Origin: DATBHW01 sp035307385
GTDB lineage: Bacteria > Chloroflexota > Ktedonobacteria > Ktedonobacterales > DATBGS01
Direction of reading: 5' to 3'
DNA: 64,000 bases
Assembly: GCA_035307385.1 (NCBI GenBank)
Contig: DATGID010000087.1
Location: 186,001 to 250,000, forward strand
The stretch's first letter is position 1. Each line of letters starts with the position of its first letter. The notes beneath the pieces are model-generated. The model was not told the DNA's origin and made no database searches. It saw only the letters and a program-made list of their open reading frames with translations. Position numbers and translations under genes: made by a program. Below are positions 8,385 through 16,964 of the stretch, in pieces.

Positions 8385-9978
8385 GAGCGCTGGCCGGTTG
8401 CTGCCCCTGCGCTTCTTCGATGTCCTGAAATTGCTGGTTCAGCCAATCTTCCAGGTCTTCGCCTTCAACCAGCGCGCGCAGCAGTTGCGCGCGCTGGCGG
8501 CGTTCATCGCTGGGCATTTCCATGGCGCGGATGAGTGCTTGCGTGGTTTCCTCTACATCGGTGGGGGTGATGGTGATGCTGGCCTCGCCAAGTTGCTGGG
8601 CGGTTCCGGCTGTTTCGGAGAGGATGAGGACGCCGTTGCTTTCGTTGACCACCGGCCCCTCTTTGGCGACCAGGTTCATCCCATCGATGACCGAATTGAC
8701 CAGCAAGACATCGTAGTAGCGCATGGCTGCCAGCGCCCTGGCCCGGTTGTTCTCGAAGAAGGCTTCAATCGGTTTCCAGTCATCGGTCCCATAGGTGGTG
8801 TTGATTTTTTGAATGATTTTGCGCACCTCGCGCTCGTAGCGTCGATAGCTGGGAAGACCCTGGCGCGAAGGGACGAGGAAGGCCAGGAACTTGACCTCGC
8901 CGGTCAGTTCGGGGTGCGCTTTCAAAAGCCCCTCAAATGCCTGGAAGCCGCGCACAATGTTCTTGATTGGCTCAACGCGGTCAACCCGCACGATGGTAAA
9001 CTTGCCGAGCATCGCGCGCACTTCGGCCTCGTATTGCCGCGTGCCGCGCGCTGCTTCCTCGCGTACCTCTTGCACATCGATGGAGATCGGCTCCGAGCGC
9101 GCCAGCGTGGTATGCCCTTGCCAGAGGATGCGCCCGCCGCGCATGTCTTGCTTCACTTCTGTATCTTCCAGCAGCACACGCACGGCAGCGATGAAATTGC
9201 GCGAGTCGCGCCTGGTTTGGAAGCCAATCAGGTCATTTGCAAGCAAGCTATGATAGATGCCCATCAACATATGGCGTGGGAGCAGTTGCCAGTAGCGTGC
9301 CGAGGGCCAGGGGATGTGAATGAAGTGATGGATGAAGGTGTCAGCCGCGCGCCCGGCCTCCTCCAGACGCTCGCGGACCATACCGGGCACCAGATAAAGA
9401 TGGTAATCTTGAATCCAGACCAGCGCGGGTGATGGGTCGCGGACGACTTCTTCGCAGATGACATCGGCAATCGCCTGATTCACCAGCTTATACCCTTGCT
9501 CCCACTGGTGATAGTGCTGGGAGGTGAAGGTTGGTTCTTCGGCGGTGTTCCAGAGGTAGTGCTGCAAGAACCAGAGAATGCGGTTGCTGATGCCGTCGTA
9601 ATAGCGCTGGTAGGCGGTAAGAGGCACATTGACAAAGCGCATGGGCGGGGCAGGCCGCTCCTGCTTTCGGCTGGGGCGTCTGGAAGGCTTATGGCCGTTT
9701 GCGCTGATCACCCCTTCTGAGAGGGCATCGGGATGTGCTTCCCTTCTGGCGTGCTCCTGGCGCTCGGCGATTTCGCGCTCGGCGTCGGTCATGGCGACGG
9801 CAATCCAGATGAACCCTTCTGGCGGCGCGTAGCTTGCCGCCGGTTGGAGCGCGGTCACCATGCCGCCCGCGCCGCGCTTCGTTCTGAGCACGCCGTTTCT
9901 GTCGTAGTTGTGCTCCACTGGCCCACGATTGCTGGCAATAATCAAGCGGCGCTGGCCGCTGCGTGATCCTGTCATCAT
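8377..9978 (-). CDS. otsA: Trehalose-6-phosphate synthase (GT20)
   Basis: A 533-residue glycosyltransferase of family 20 that joins UDP-glucose and glucose-6-phosphate to trehalose-6-phosphate. Recognised features are the N-terminal IIASNRGPVEH with GGMVTAL, WIQDYHLYLVP, HIPWPS, LIGFQT, the phosphate-binding RVDRVEPIKNI (Arg and Lys present) and DGMNLVAKEG near the C-terminus. A polar, basic insert around residues 75-110 (rich in Arg, Lys and Pro) is unusual. The chosen ATG at 9978 has GGGAGG about 11 bases upstream; a TTG start 28 codons earlier is possible. No otsB phosphatase gene is adjacent, so trehalose release needs an enzyme encoded elsewhere. Confidence 0.93.
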   Translation of the reverse strand: MMTGSRSGQRRLIIASNRGPVEHNYDRNGVLRTKRGAGGMVTALQPAASYAPPEGFIWIAVAMTDAEREIAERQEHARREAHPDALSEGVISANGHKPSRRPSRKQERPAPPMRFVNVPLTAYQRYYDGISNRILWFLQHYLWNTAEEPTFTSQHYHQWEQGYKLVNQAIADVICEEVVRDPSPALVWIQDYHLYLVPGMVRERLEEAGRAADTFIHHFIHIPWPSARYWQLLPRHMLMGIYHSLLANDLIGFQTRRDSRNFIAAVRVLLEDTEVKQDMRGGRILWQGHTTLARSEPISIDVQEVREEAARGTRQYEAEVRAMLGKFTIVRVDRVEPIKNIVRGFQAFEGLLKAHPELTGEVKFLAFLVPSRQGLPSYRRYEREVRKIIQKINTTYGTDDWKPIEAFFENNRARALAAMRYYDVLLVNSVIDGMNLVAKEGPVVNESNGVLILSETAGTAQQLGEASITITPTDVEETTQALIRAMEMPSDERRQRAQLLRALVEGEDLEDWLNQQFQDIEEAQGQQPASALN

Positions 9979-10089
9979 GTCTGGCTGGCCCTCCCGGCTA
10001 GCGCTCAGTTTTCCAGGGTCTCTATCCCTGTGGATGTCTGGTGTGTGCAACTCATATGCCAATATGGGAGCAAGCGCATATTGCTGCCC

Positions 10090-10118
10090 TTGTTTTCTGT
10101 TGGCCCTTGGCCTACAAT
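10090..10118 (+). promoter_or_regulatory. Promoter of purE-purK
   Basis: TTGTTT at 10090-10095, a 17-bp spacer and TACAAT at 10113-10118, giving a leader of about 70 bases before purE. Confidence 0.6.
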
Positions 10119-10193
10119 GGCTTCGGGCGATCTGTTACGCTGTTCTTTTATTAGTGTAGAAACCTTACTCATCTATTCCACGAAAAGTATAGC

Positions 10194-10682
10194 ATGCAGG
10201 AAACACCACTGGTCGCTGTCATCATGGGCAGCAAATCTGATTGGGAGACGATGCGTCATGCCGACGAGACGCTGACACAGTTTGGCGTGGCGCATGAATG
10301 CCGCATCGTTTCGGCACATCGCACGCCTGCCTGGCTGGCGGAGTATGTGTCGGGCGCGCAGGCGCGCGGGATAGAGGTGATTATTGCGGGTGCGGGCGGC
10401 GCGGCACATCTGCCAGGCATGGCCGCCGCGCAGACGCTGCTGCCGGTGCTGGGTGTGCCGGTGGAAAGCCGCGCGCTCAAGGGCATGGATTCGCTGCTTT
10501 CAATAGTACAAATGCCTGCGGGTGTGCCAGTGGGGACATTGGCTATCGGCCAGGCGGGCGCAACCAACGCGGCGCTGCTGGCGGTGGCGATGCTCGCCAA
10601 TCAGCGCCCCGAACTGCGAGAGAAGCTGCGCCAGTTTCGCGCTGAACAAACCGCGAAGGTGCTGAAGGATACGCTGCCATGA
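10194..10682 (+). CDS. purE: N5-carboxyaminoimidazole ribonucleotide mutase
   Basis: A 162-residue PurE, which converts N5-CAIR to CAIR in purine synthesis. The signature GSKSDWETM starts at residue 12 and SAHRTP contains the catalytic His42. GAGGAAHLPGM and the C-terminal helix are also as expected. Pairing with purK just downstream supports the bacterial N5-CAIR mutase class. No clear ribosome site is visible before the ATG, but the protein cannot start later because the active-site loop begins at residue 11. purK overlaps the 3' end by four bases (ATGA). Confidence 0.96.
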   Translation: MQETPLVAVIMGSKSDWETMRHADETLTQFGVAHECRIVSAHRTPAWLAEYVSGAQARGIEVIIAGAGGAAHLPGMAAAQTLLPVLGVPVESRALKGMDSLLSIVQMPAGVPVGTLAIGQAGATNAALLAVAMLANQRPELREKLRQFRAEQTAKVLKDTLP

Positions 10683-11836
10683 GCCAGCCCATCCTTCCTG
10701 GCGCAACCATTGGCGTGCTGGGCAGCGGCCAGCTCGGGCGCATGCTCGCCATTGCGGCGCGGCGCATGGGCTATCGTATCCATACGTTTTCGCCGGAAGC
10801 GGAGACGCCCACGGGGCAGATAGCCGATCTGGAGGTGGTGGCTGCCTATGATGATCTGGAGGCGGTGCGCGCCTTTGCGCGCCGCGTCGATGTGGTGACC
10901 TTTGAGTTCGAGAATGTTTCTGCGGCGGCAGCCCAGGCGGCGGCGGAATACGCGCCGGTGCGCCCGGATGGCGCGGTGCTGCATACGACACAGCATCGCT
11001 TGCGAGAGAAAACGTTTCTGGCGCGCGCCGGATTTCCGGAGACGCCGTTTCGCGCGATTGGCTCGCTTGATGATCTGCGCCAGGCGGTGCAGGCACTCGG
11101 CACGCCCGCAGTGCTGAAGACGGCGGGTTTTGGCTATGATGGCAAGGGGCAGGTAAACATTGCTGCGCCCGATGAGGCAGCGCAAGCCTGGCAAGCCATC
11201 GGCGGCCAGGAGGCGCTGTTAGAAGCGTTTGTGGATTTCGAGCGCGAGGTTTCCGTCATCGCGGCGCGTGGGGTGGATGGCCGCTTTGCCCACTACGGCG
11301 TGATTGAAAACGCGCACCACAACCATATCCTCGATGTCTCGCTCGCTCCGCCCGCGCTCGCGCCCGCGCTTGTCGCCGAGGCGGTGGAGATTGCGCGCGG
11401 CATTCTGGAAGCGTTGAAGGTTGTGGGAGTGCTGTGCGTGGAGTTTTTTCTGACACGCGCTGGCAAGCTGCTGGTCAATGAACTCGCCCCGCGCCCGCAT
11501 AATTCGGGGCATCTGACGGTTGATGCCAGCGTGACCAGCCAGTTTGAGCAGCAGTTGCGGGCGGTCTGCGGGCTGCCGCTTGGCTCGACTGAACTGCTGC
11601 GGCCAGCGGCGATGGCGAATCTGCTGGGCGACCTCTGGCAGACCGGCGAACCCGACTGGGCGGCGGCCTGCGCCTTTCCCGCTGTTAAGCTGCACCTTTA
11701 TGGCAAGCAGCAGGCGCGCCCTGGCCGCAAGATGGGCCATCTGACGGCGCTGGCCGAGAGCGCCTCTGAAGCGGCGCAGATAGCGCGCGACGCGCGGGAC
11801 GCTCTGACGGCGGGCAGAATGCCCACCGAGCCGTAA
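10679..11836 (+). CDS. purK: N5-carboxyaminoimidazole ribonucleotide synthetase
   Basis: A 385-residue ATP-grasp enzyme that makes N5-CAIR from AIR, bicarbonate and ATP, feeding PurE. GVLGSGQLGRMLAIAARRMG at the start and FSPEAETPTGQIAD follow the PurK pattern. The ATP-grasp core includes TAGFGYDGKGQ and EAFVDFEREVSVIAAR, and NELAPRPHNSGHLT carries the metal-binding region. Translation is coupled to purE through the ATGA overlap. A beta-carbonic anhydrase gene follows after a hairpin. That enzyme could supply bicarbonate for PurK, although this link is only inferred from position. Confidence 0.96.
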   Translation: MSQPILPGATIGVLGSGQLGRMLAIAARRMGYRIHTFSPEAETPTGQIADLEVVAAYDDLEAVRAFARRVDVVTFEFENVSAAAAQAAAEYAPVRPDGAVLHTTQHRLREKTFLARAGFPETPFRAIGSLDDLRQAVQALGTPAVLKTAGFGYDGKGQVNIAAPDEAAQAWQAIGGQEALLEAFVDFEREVSVIAARGVDGRFAHYGVIENAHHNHILDVSLAPPALAPALVAEAVEIARGILEALKVVGVLCVEFFLTRAGKLLVNELAPRPHNSGHLTVDASVTSQFEQQLRAVCGLPLGSTELLRPAAMANLLGDLWQTGEPDWAAACAFPAVKLHLYGKQQARPGRKMGHLTALAESASEAAQIARDARDALTAGRMPTEP

Positions 11837-11849
11837 TCATCTGGGGTTC

Positions 11850-11875
11850 GACGCCTGGCCTTGATGCCAGGCGTC
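11850..11875 (+). terminator. Hairpin after purK
   Basis: Perfect 10-bp arms (GACGCCTGGC at 11850-11859 and its complement at 11866-11875) with a six-base loop. No T-run follows, so it may weaken rather than stop read-through into the carbonic anhydrase gene. Confidence 0.55.
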
Positions 11876-11900
11876 TCAACATATGAAGGAGGCGGCATCT

Positions 11901-12449
11901 GTGGTCATCGATGAGATTCTGGCAGTCAACGAGACATTTCTGAGCAAGCATCAACCGGCGCAGTTGAGCCATCTGCCGCGCAGGCGGGTGGCAATCGTTA
12001 CCTGCATGGATACGCGCCTGACGCATTTGTTTGAAGAGGCGTTGGGGCTGCATCGCGGCGAGGTGCTTCAGCTTCGCACGGCGGGCGCGACGATTCCCGA
12101 GGGGCAGGAGACGAGCGGCGACTTGATTCGCTCGCTGGCGGGGGGCATTTATTTGCTGGATGTGCGCGAAGTGTTGGTGGTGGGACATACCGATTGCGGC
12201 CTATCCCATGGCAATCTGGCGCGTCTGACGGCTTCGATGCAGGCGCTTGGGGTGGACCCCTCGACGCTGCCTGAGCAAGGGGATGATTTGCTGCGCTGGC
12301 TGGGTACGTTTCAAGATGTGCGCGAAAATACACTGCGCACGGCGCGCGCCATCCGCACCAGCCCCTATCTGCCGCGCAGCATCCCCGTCCACGCGCTGGT
12401 GATCGATGTGCACAGTGGAAAGCTGGAACTGCTCGAGCGCGGCGAGTAG
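11901..12449 (+). CDS. Beta-class carbonic anhydrase
   Basis: A 182-residue enzyme interconverting CO2 and bicarbonate. The zinc ligands and dyad of the beta class are visible: Cys35, Asp37 and Arg39 in VTCMDTRL, and His96/Cys99 in VGHTDCGLS. The short, compact form resembles the smaller bacterial beta-CA subgroup. The GTG at 11901 is chosen because AAGGAGG lies eight bases upstream; an ATG 18 bases earlier would place that ribosome site inside the coding region. It lies behind purE-purK on the same strand and converges on a 53-residue membrane-protein gene. Confidence 0.9.
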   Translation: MVIDEILAVNETFLSKHQPAQLSHLPRRRVAIVTCMDTRLTHLFEEALGLHRGEVLQLRTAGATIPEGQETSGDLIRSLAGGIYLLDVREVLVVGHTDCGLSHGNLARLTASMQALGVDPSTLPEQGDDLLRWLGTFQDVRENTLRTARAIRTSPYLPRSIPVHALVIDVHSGKLELLERGE

Positions 12450-12461
12450 CCCCCTGAGAGG

Positions 12462-12623
12462 CTAACGTCTGGTTCCTGATCGGCGGCGCTGCTGATTGGG
12501 CTGTGAGGCTTGATTGCCCATCTGGTCAAAGGTTTTGCCCATACGCAGCGCCACCATCAGAAACACGATGGATAGCACCGCAATGCTAGCAATCAGCAAC
12601 CCGATAATGAAGGTTCCAAGCAT
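12462..12623 (-). CDS. Small single-helix membrane protein (53 residues)
   Basis: The frame starts at ATG 12621-12623 with AGGAG six bases upstream and ends at a TAG at 12462. Residues 3-26 form one long hydrophobic helix. The rest is polar and basic, with an Arg-rich end (QQRRRSGTRR), so the tail is probably cytosolic. No family was recognised. The good ribosome site, the clean hydrophobic/polar split and its fit into the gap between flanking genes support a real small gene. It converges on the carbonic anhydrase gene with 12 bases between the stops. Confidence 0.65.
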   Translation of the reverse strand: MLGTFIIGLLIASIAVLSIVFLMVALRMGKTFDQMGNQASQPNQQRRRSGTRR

Positions 12624-12762
12624 CACCATCTCCTGAATGAAGCGAATGGCTTCGCGCCATCGTCGCCGGGCATGCTACGCGCCTGAAACAGTATATGCCA
12701 CCGATCAGGGACGCTGCAACCGCGCCCAGCCATGTCAGGCTTCTTCAAGCAGGCTCCAGGTA

Positions 12763-12771
12763 TGCTACAAT
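12763..12771 (+). promoter_or_regulatory. Extended -10 promoter of the DinB-like gene
   Basis: TG-C-TACAAT with the -10 at 12766-12771 and only a poor -35 upstream. Confidence 0.45.
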
Positions 12772-12845
12772 AAGGCTGGAACGAAGAAAGAAGAAAGTAT
12801 GGGTGCGCCCACCTTGCTGTTTGCACACGAGGGAGGAGAGAGCGC

Positions 12846-13340
12846 ATGGGAACCAGCCTAAACGACGGGCTAGAGCACTTCATCGATGAACTGAATCGCT
12901 TGTATGGCGAACTGCGCGCCACGCTGGCGGAGATTCCACCGGCCTTGCTCGCGGCGCAGCCGGCCTCTGGCGGCTGGACTCCAACTGAAGACCTGGCGCA
13001 TGTGGCCGAGATGCTTGGCTATTGGTCTGGCGAGATCGAGCGCTTCCAGCGCCAGCCTGGCGCGTCGTTTGGCCGCGTGGCGAGCAACCCCGAGCGCATT
13101 CGCTTTATCGAGGCCCACGCCCATGATACGCCGGAGCAGATAGCCGCGCTGCTGGAAAGCGGCTATAGTGCGGCGTTGGCCCTGCTGCGCCGCTTGCAGC
13201 CGTCGGATTTGGAGACGGTTGGGCAGCATGTGAAGTTTGGCCCGCAGACGATACGCCAGGCGGTGCAGGAATGGCTGATTGATCATCTTGATGAGCACGT
13301 CAAACAGTTGCAGGCGATTGCTGCTGATGTGGCGCGCTAA
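12846..13340 (+). CDS. DinB-superfamily protein
   Basis: A 164-residue four-helix-bundle protein of the DinB/YfiT-like superfamily, whose members often hold a metal ion with three His and act as thiol transferases or have no known role. Visible marks are the WTPTEDLAHVAEML segment with its His in the second helix and the C-terminal DHLDEHVKQL, which supply the expected three His. GGAGGAG sits seven bases before the ATG. The gene is monocistronic behind an extended -10 promoter. The specific reaction cannot be told from sequence. Confidence 0.8.
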   Translation: MGTSLNDGLEHFIDELNRLYGELRATLAEIPPALLAAQPASGGWTPTEDLAHVAEMLGYWSGEIERFQRQPGASFGRVASNPERIRFIEAHAHDTPEQIAALLESGYSAALALLRRLQPSDLETVGQHVKFGPQTIRQAVQEWLIDHLDEHVKQLQAIAADVAR

Positions 13341-13400
13341 TCTGCTGCGCGCCAGGAGCAGCGTGGGCCTATCCGGTGACCAGGTGGCGTGCCGCGGTAC

Positions 13401-13429
13401 TTTTCAAGCGTTTGCCCGTCAGATATAAT
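13401..13429 (+). promoter_or_regulatory. Promoter of the 706-residue protein gene
   Basis: TTTTCA at 13401-13406, a 17-bp spacer and a perfect TATAAT at 13424-13429. Confidence 0.6.
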
Positions 13430-13513
13430 GAACCAAAATACAGTTGAGCGAGAAGATCAATTCCTGGCCCGGCCACCGGCGGCGGGCTGTTTTTCAAACA
13501 GGGAGATGGTTAG

Positions 13514-15634
13514 ATGGCAGAGTTTACCCTTTCTCGCCGTTCGGGCAGCGAGCGTAACCAGAGTGCTTCGAGCGATGGGATGGATGTGGGCGCAATGGAG
13601 AGCGGGGAAGCCAGGCACGAGGCTGGCAAGCGCGAAGTGGAGATGTATATTCGCACCTTCCATACGCTGCTGCGCAGTTCGGGCGAGGTGGGTCTGAAGG
13701 CGTTGGTGCAGGCGCACTATAATATTGATTCGGCCTTGCACCCCGAAGCGCGTTCCACCAAGCCAGATTTATCGGCATTCATCTACAGCGTGCTGCGCCT
13801 GCCTGATGCGGTGCTGAATTGCAACCGTATTTTGCTGGGCCAGTCCGAAGATATTTTCCAGCAGCAGGGCTTCAATGTTGATACGTGGGAGTCGGTGACC
13901 GCTCCGGCGCGGCGGCGCAAGTGGTTTTACGATGGCAAGAATACGCTGGCGGTCTATGTCGCCAGCGTCAGCGATACGGAAGATATTGTGCCAGTGCTGG
14001 TGGCGCTGCAAATCGAGTGGAACAAGTTCAACTGGCTACTCAATGCCGACCCCACGACGATGCAGCTTCTGGAGAGCCGGGTCGATAAAGCCTCACCAGT
14101 CTTTGCCGAGATTACCAAGGTGCTGCGCGAGCGCTTGCAGGTCTCGCCAGACGATTGGCGTCGCCTGGAAGTGATCTGGGGCGATCAGATGTGGGCGAAC
14201 CTGCTGACGATTGGCCGCGAGCGGAAGAACTTTACGCTGCGCATGATTGGCGGCTCGCATGTGGGCTATGTGCGGGCGACGCGCAAATGGTGGGCGCCGG
14301 TCGATAAGCTGCTCAACGATCTGGGCCTGGCTGATCGGCCTATGTATTTCGTTTCCAGCAATACGCACAGCCTGGCGAACCTGTTTTCGGGCACGGCGCT
14401 GCGCCGCGAAGCGGAAATCACCAAGTTCGCGCTCAGTGGCAGCGACCCGATGCTGGCGGAAGAGTGCCGCAAGCTGCAGGAGGGGCGTGTGCCGGGCAAC
14501 TGGCAAAACTTCCTCTATTATGCGGCGCGCGAATATGCTCATACACCAGAGGGCAAGGCGTTTGCGCAAAGCCGCCCGGCTGAGGAGCAGGAGCGCGGCA
14601 TCTGGAACATCACCGCGCGGCATGGCGTGGAAGTGGATGCACAGATTTTTGATCTGTCGAAGCTGCGCGTGGAGGACGTCGACCCGCGCTGCCGTCTGCC
14701 CGGGCTGGAGCGCCTGGCGCGCAGCAAGGCGATCATCCTGAATATCGACTATCCGCTGGGGATGGCCGCCTATCGCATGCTGCGCGAGGTGATGGAGAAC
14801 CTTTCACAGACGCGCGGCATTTACATTCTGGGCAAGGCGGCGACGCTGAACGGCAGCATTGGCGATGTGATGATCTCCGATGTGGTGCTGGACGAGCACA
14901 GCCAGAACGTCTACTGGCTGGAGAACTGCTTCACGGCAGGGGATGTCGGCCCGCATCTGGTCTATGGTTCGGTGCTGGACAATCAGAAGGCGGTCTCCAA
15001 CAAAGGGACATTCTTGCAGAACCGCCAGTATCTGGACTTCTACTATCGCGCCAACTATACGGTGGTGGAAATGGAGAGCGGCCCATACCTCAACGCGGTC
15101 TATGAGGCGCTCTACACCACGCGCTACCCAACCGGCGAGAATATCAACTTTGCGCGCCTGCCTTTTGATCTGGGCATTCTGCACTATGCGTCAGATACGC
15201 CCTATACGCGCGGCAAGAACCTGGGCGCGGGCAGCCTCTCGTACTTTGGCATGGATTCGACGTATGGCGCGGCGATTGCCATCGGGCGGCGCATCCTGAG
15301 CAATGAATTGAGCGTTATCACGCCCAGCCAATCGATGAGCGCCCCCGCAGCAGTGGGCGCGGGAGCGGTCAGCGCGCCATCCACCTTTAATACGCTGACC
15401 GGCAGCGCGACCAATGGCAGCGCCTCAGCTTCGCCGTCTGCCGCGCCAGCCCCAGCCAGCCCGGCGCCCGTCAGAACGACCGACCCGCTGGTCGGCCCTG
15501 CGGGAGTTGGCCCTGCTGGCGGCGGGACGGGAACCAGTACCAGCTTCCTGTTTCGGCCCTTTGGCAAGGAGCGGCGCGAGAATACCGAAGGCGAGCTTCC
15601 GGCTGCGGGCAAAGCGGAACCTCCCACGAATTAA
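13514..15634 (+). CDS. Large protein of unknown function with a nucleoside-phosphorylase-like region
   Basis: A 706-residue protein not matched to a named family. The first 40 residues are polar. An alpha/beta body runs to about residue 600, and the last 100 residues are low-complexity Ala/Ser/Pro/Gly. Two short motifs, NGSIGDV at 446-452 and VVEMES at 517-522, look like the phosphate loop and the MES nucleoside-binding segment of the PNP/MTA-SAH nucleosidase fold. This suggests a divergent phosphorylase-type domain in the second half; it is a weak inference. The ribosome site GGGAG lies eight bases before the ATG. The gene ends at a 48-bp perfect palindrome. Confidence 0.75.
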   Translation: MAEFTLSRRSGSERNQSASSDGMDVGAMESGEARHEAGKREVEMYIRTFHTLLRSSGEVGLKALVQAHYNIDSALHPEARSTKPDLSAFIYSVLRLPDAVLNCNRILLGQSEDIFQQQGFNVDTWESVTAPARRRKWFYDGKNTLAVYVASVSDTEDIVPVLVALQIEWNKFNWLLNADPTTMQLLESRVDKASPVFAEITKVLRERLQVSPDDWRRLEVIWGDQMWANLLTIGRERKNFTLRMIGGSHVGYVRATRKWWAPVDKLLNDLGLADRPMYFVSSNTHSLANLFSGTALRREAEITKFALSGSDPMLAEECRKLQEGRVPGNWQNFLYYAAREYAHTPEGKAFAQSRPAEEQERGIWNITARHGVEVDAQIFDLSKLRVEDVDPRCRLPGLERLARSKAIILNIDYPLGMAAYRMLREVMENLSQTRGIYILGKAATLNGSIGDVMISDVVLDEHSQNVYWLENCFTAGDVGPHLVYGSVLDNQKAVSNKGTFLQNRQYLDFYYRANYTVVEMESGPYLNAVYEALYTTRYPTGENINFARLPFDLGILHYASDTPYTRGKNLGAGSLSYFGMDSTYGAAIAIGRRILSNELSVITPSQSMSAPAAVGAGAVSAPSTFNTLTGSATNGSASASPSAAPAPASPAPVRTTDPLVGPAGVGPAGGGTGTSTSFLFRPFGKERRENTEGELPAAGKAEPPTN

Positions 15635-15649
15635 AGCAGGCTGGAAAGC

Positions 15650-15697
15650 AACGAGCCACGCCCTCAGCGCTGCGCAGCGCTGAGGGCGTGGCTCGTT
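15650..15697. terminator. 48-bp perfect palindrome, bidirectional terminator
   Basis: Two 24-bp arms (15650-15673 and 15674-15697) are exact complements with no spacer, so the RNA hairpin folds the same in either direction. It sits between the convergent 706-residue gene and the receiver gene. No long T-run follows. Confidence 0.75.
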
Positions 15698-15706
15698 ACG
15701 CTTTGT

Positions 15707-16192
15707 TCAGGTCCAGCGCTGCACCATCGCCAGCAGGTCTTCTAGTTCAAACGGCTTTTTGACGATGCCGCTGACCAGATGTTTTTCGATGACACCCTGG
15801 CTCATCGGGTGCTGCGAAAAGCCGGTGGCAGAGACGACGACAACCACATGCTCGCTGCGAAGTTGAGGGTCAACGCTCATGCGCTCCAGAATCTCATAGC
15901 CGCTGACCTCGGGCATCAGTAAATCCAGCAGCACCAGATAGCGGCCATCCCCGCGCTGCAAATGCTCCAGGGCTTCGCGGCCATTGCATGCCACATCCAC
16001 GGCATAACCTTCCCCTTGCAAGGCATCCAGCAAGAATTCGCGAATAGCATCGTCATCTTCACACACCAGGATTCTGCGCCGCAGCCTCACCGTTATGGCG
16101 TTGGTCTCCTCAAGAGCAGGAGCGATCATGGTGGACGGCGATATATGCTGTTTCTCAAACATTGTGACGCTCGTTGCCTGCTGATTTGCCAT
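15707..16192 (-). CDS. Single-domain response regulator (CheY-like)
   Basis: A 161-residue protein with a variable 38-residue lead and one receiver domain. The acidic pocket is Glu45/Asp46/Asp47 in ILVCEDDD, the phosphoacceptor is Asp90 in LLDLLMP, and the switch residue (VVSATG) and Lys in GIVKKPF are present. No output domain follows, so it acts by protein contact. The start ATG at 16192 has no clear ribosome site but lies six bases after the stop of the upstream amidotransferase gene, implying coupling; a later GTG is possible. No histidine kinase gene is adjacent. Confidence 0.88.
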   Translation of the reverse strand: MANQQATSVTMFEKQHISPSTMIAPALEETNAITVRLRRRILVCEDDDAIREFLLDALQGEGYAVDVACNGREALEHLQRGDGRYLVLLDLLMPEVSGYEILERMSVDPQLRSEHVVVVVSATGFSQHPMSQGVIEKHLVSGIVKKPFELEDLLAMVQRWT

Positions 16193-16198
16193 GGTTTG

Positions 16199-16930
16199 TC
16201 ATGCTGTTGTGCTGCGTGGCAGCGTCAAGGTTTCTCCTGGCTGCATCTGGTGAATGCTCTGAGCCTCGGGGAGAATCATGGTAAAAACCGATTGGTCCCA
16301 GCTATAGAGGGCCGTTACCAGCACTTCCCAGGAGCCGAGACGACACGAAAACATCCAGTTATCGTCGTAATGGGCATAGGCAGCTATCCTGCCATCGGCC
16401 ATCAAGGCCAGCAAATTGGCCCGCCCTTCCAGTCTTGCGTGGACCTGACGCAGCGCTTCTTCCTCCGGTGCTGGGCCAGTGGCGCGCGCCAGTTCTTCTT
16501 CAAACAGCCGGAACCCAATCTCGCTGTCTGCCTTCCCCTCTAGCAATCCTTGTTCCAGGTATCTGGCGCGCAGCGTTTCATGCCGGGCAAAGTCGCCATT
16601 ATGCGCGAAGGCACAGCCAAAGCGCTCGCTGTAAAAGGGCTGGGTATCGGCCAGGCCCACGGTGCTAAGCTGCGTCGGGCGGCGCAGGTGGATGACCGCC
16701 GCGTCGGCGCGCTCGCTGCCCAGGCTGGCCTGCGCGTCAGTCAGGTGCTCATGCAGCGCGCCCGGCTGAATGGCATGGCGCACGCGCCCGGCTGTAGGGT
16801 CGTGCCAGGCGACTCCCCAGCCGAACCCGGCGATGCCCAGGCGTTCTAGCTCGGCTGCCAGGGGCAAGACTTCGGAGAGCGCGAAGGTGGTTCCTGGCGC
16901 GCTCCCCTGTATTGCAAGCATCTCACACAT
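16199..16930 (-). CDS. Class-II glutamine amidotransferase
   Basis: A 243-residue N-terminal-nucleophile amidotransferase of the GATase-2/YafJ-EgtC type. The chosen ATG makes Cys2 (MCEMLAI) the catalytic residue after Met removal, which fixes the start; GGAG lies just upstream. IHLRRPTQLSTVGLADTQPF and FAHNGDF form the glutamine-binding and oxyanion elements. There is no second synthetase domain, so the partner or acceptor is unknown; ergothioneine-type gamma-glutamyl hydrolases share this layout. It sits between the sedolisin lipoprotein gene (34 bases upstream) and the receiver gene. Confidence 0.85.
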   Translation of the reverse strand: MCEMLAIQGSAPGTTFALSEVLPLAAELERLGIAGFGWGVAWHDPTAGRVRHAIQPGALHEHLTDAQASLGSERADAAVIHLRRPTQLSTVGLADTQPFYSERFGCAFAHNGDFARHETLRARYLEQGLLEGKADSEIGFRLFEEELARATGPAPEEEALRQVHARLEGRANLLALMADGRIAAYAHYDDNWMFSCRLGSWEVLVTALYSWDQSVFTMILPEAQSIHQMQPGETLTLPRSTTA

Positions 16931-16964
16931 GCTGGCTCCGTCTGTCGGCTTGATGCTGGAACAT

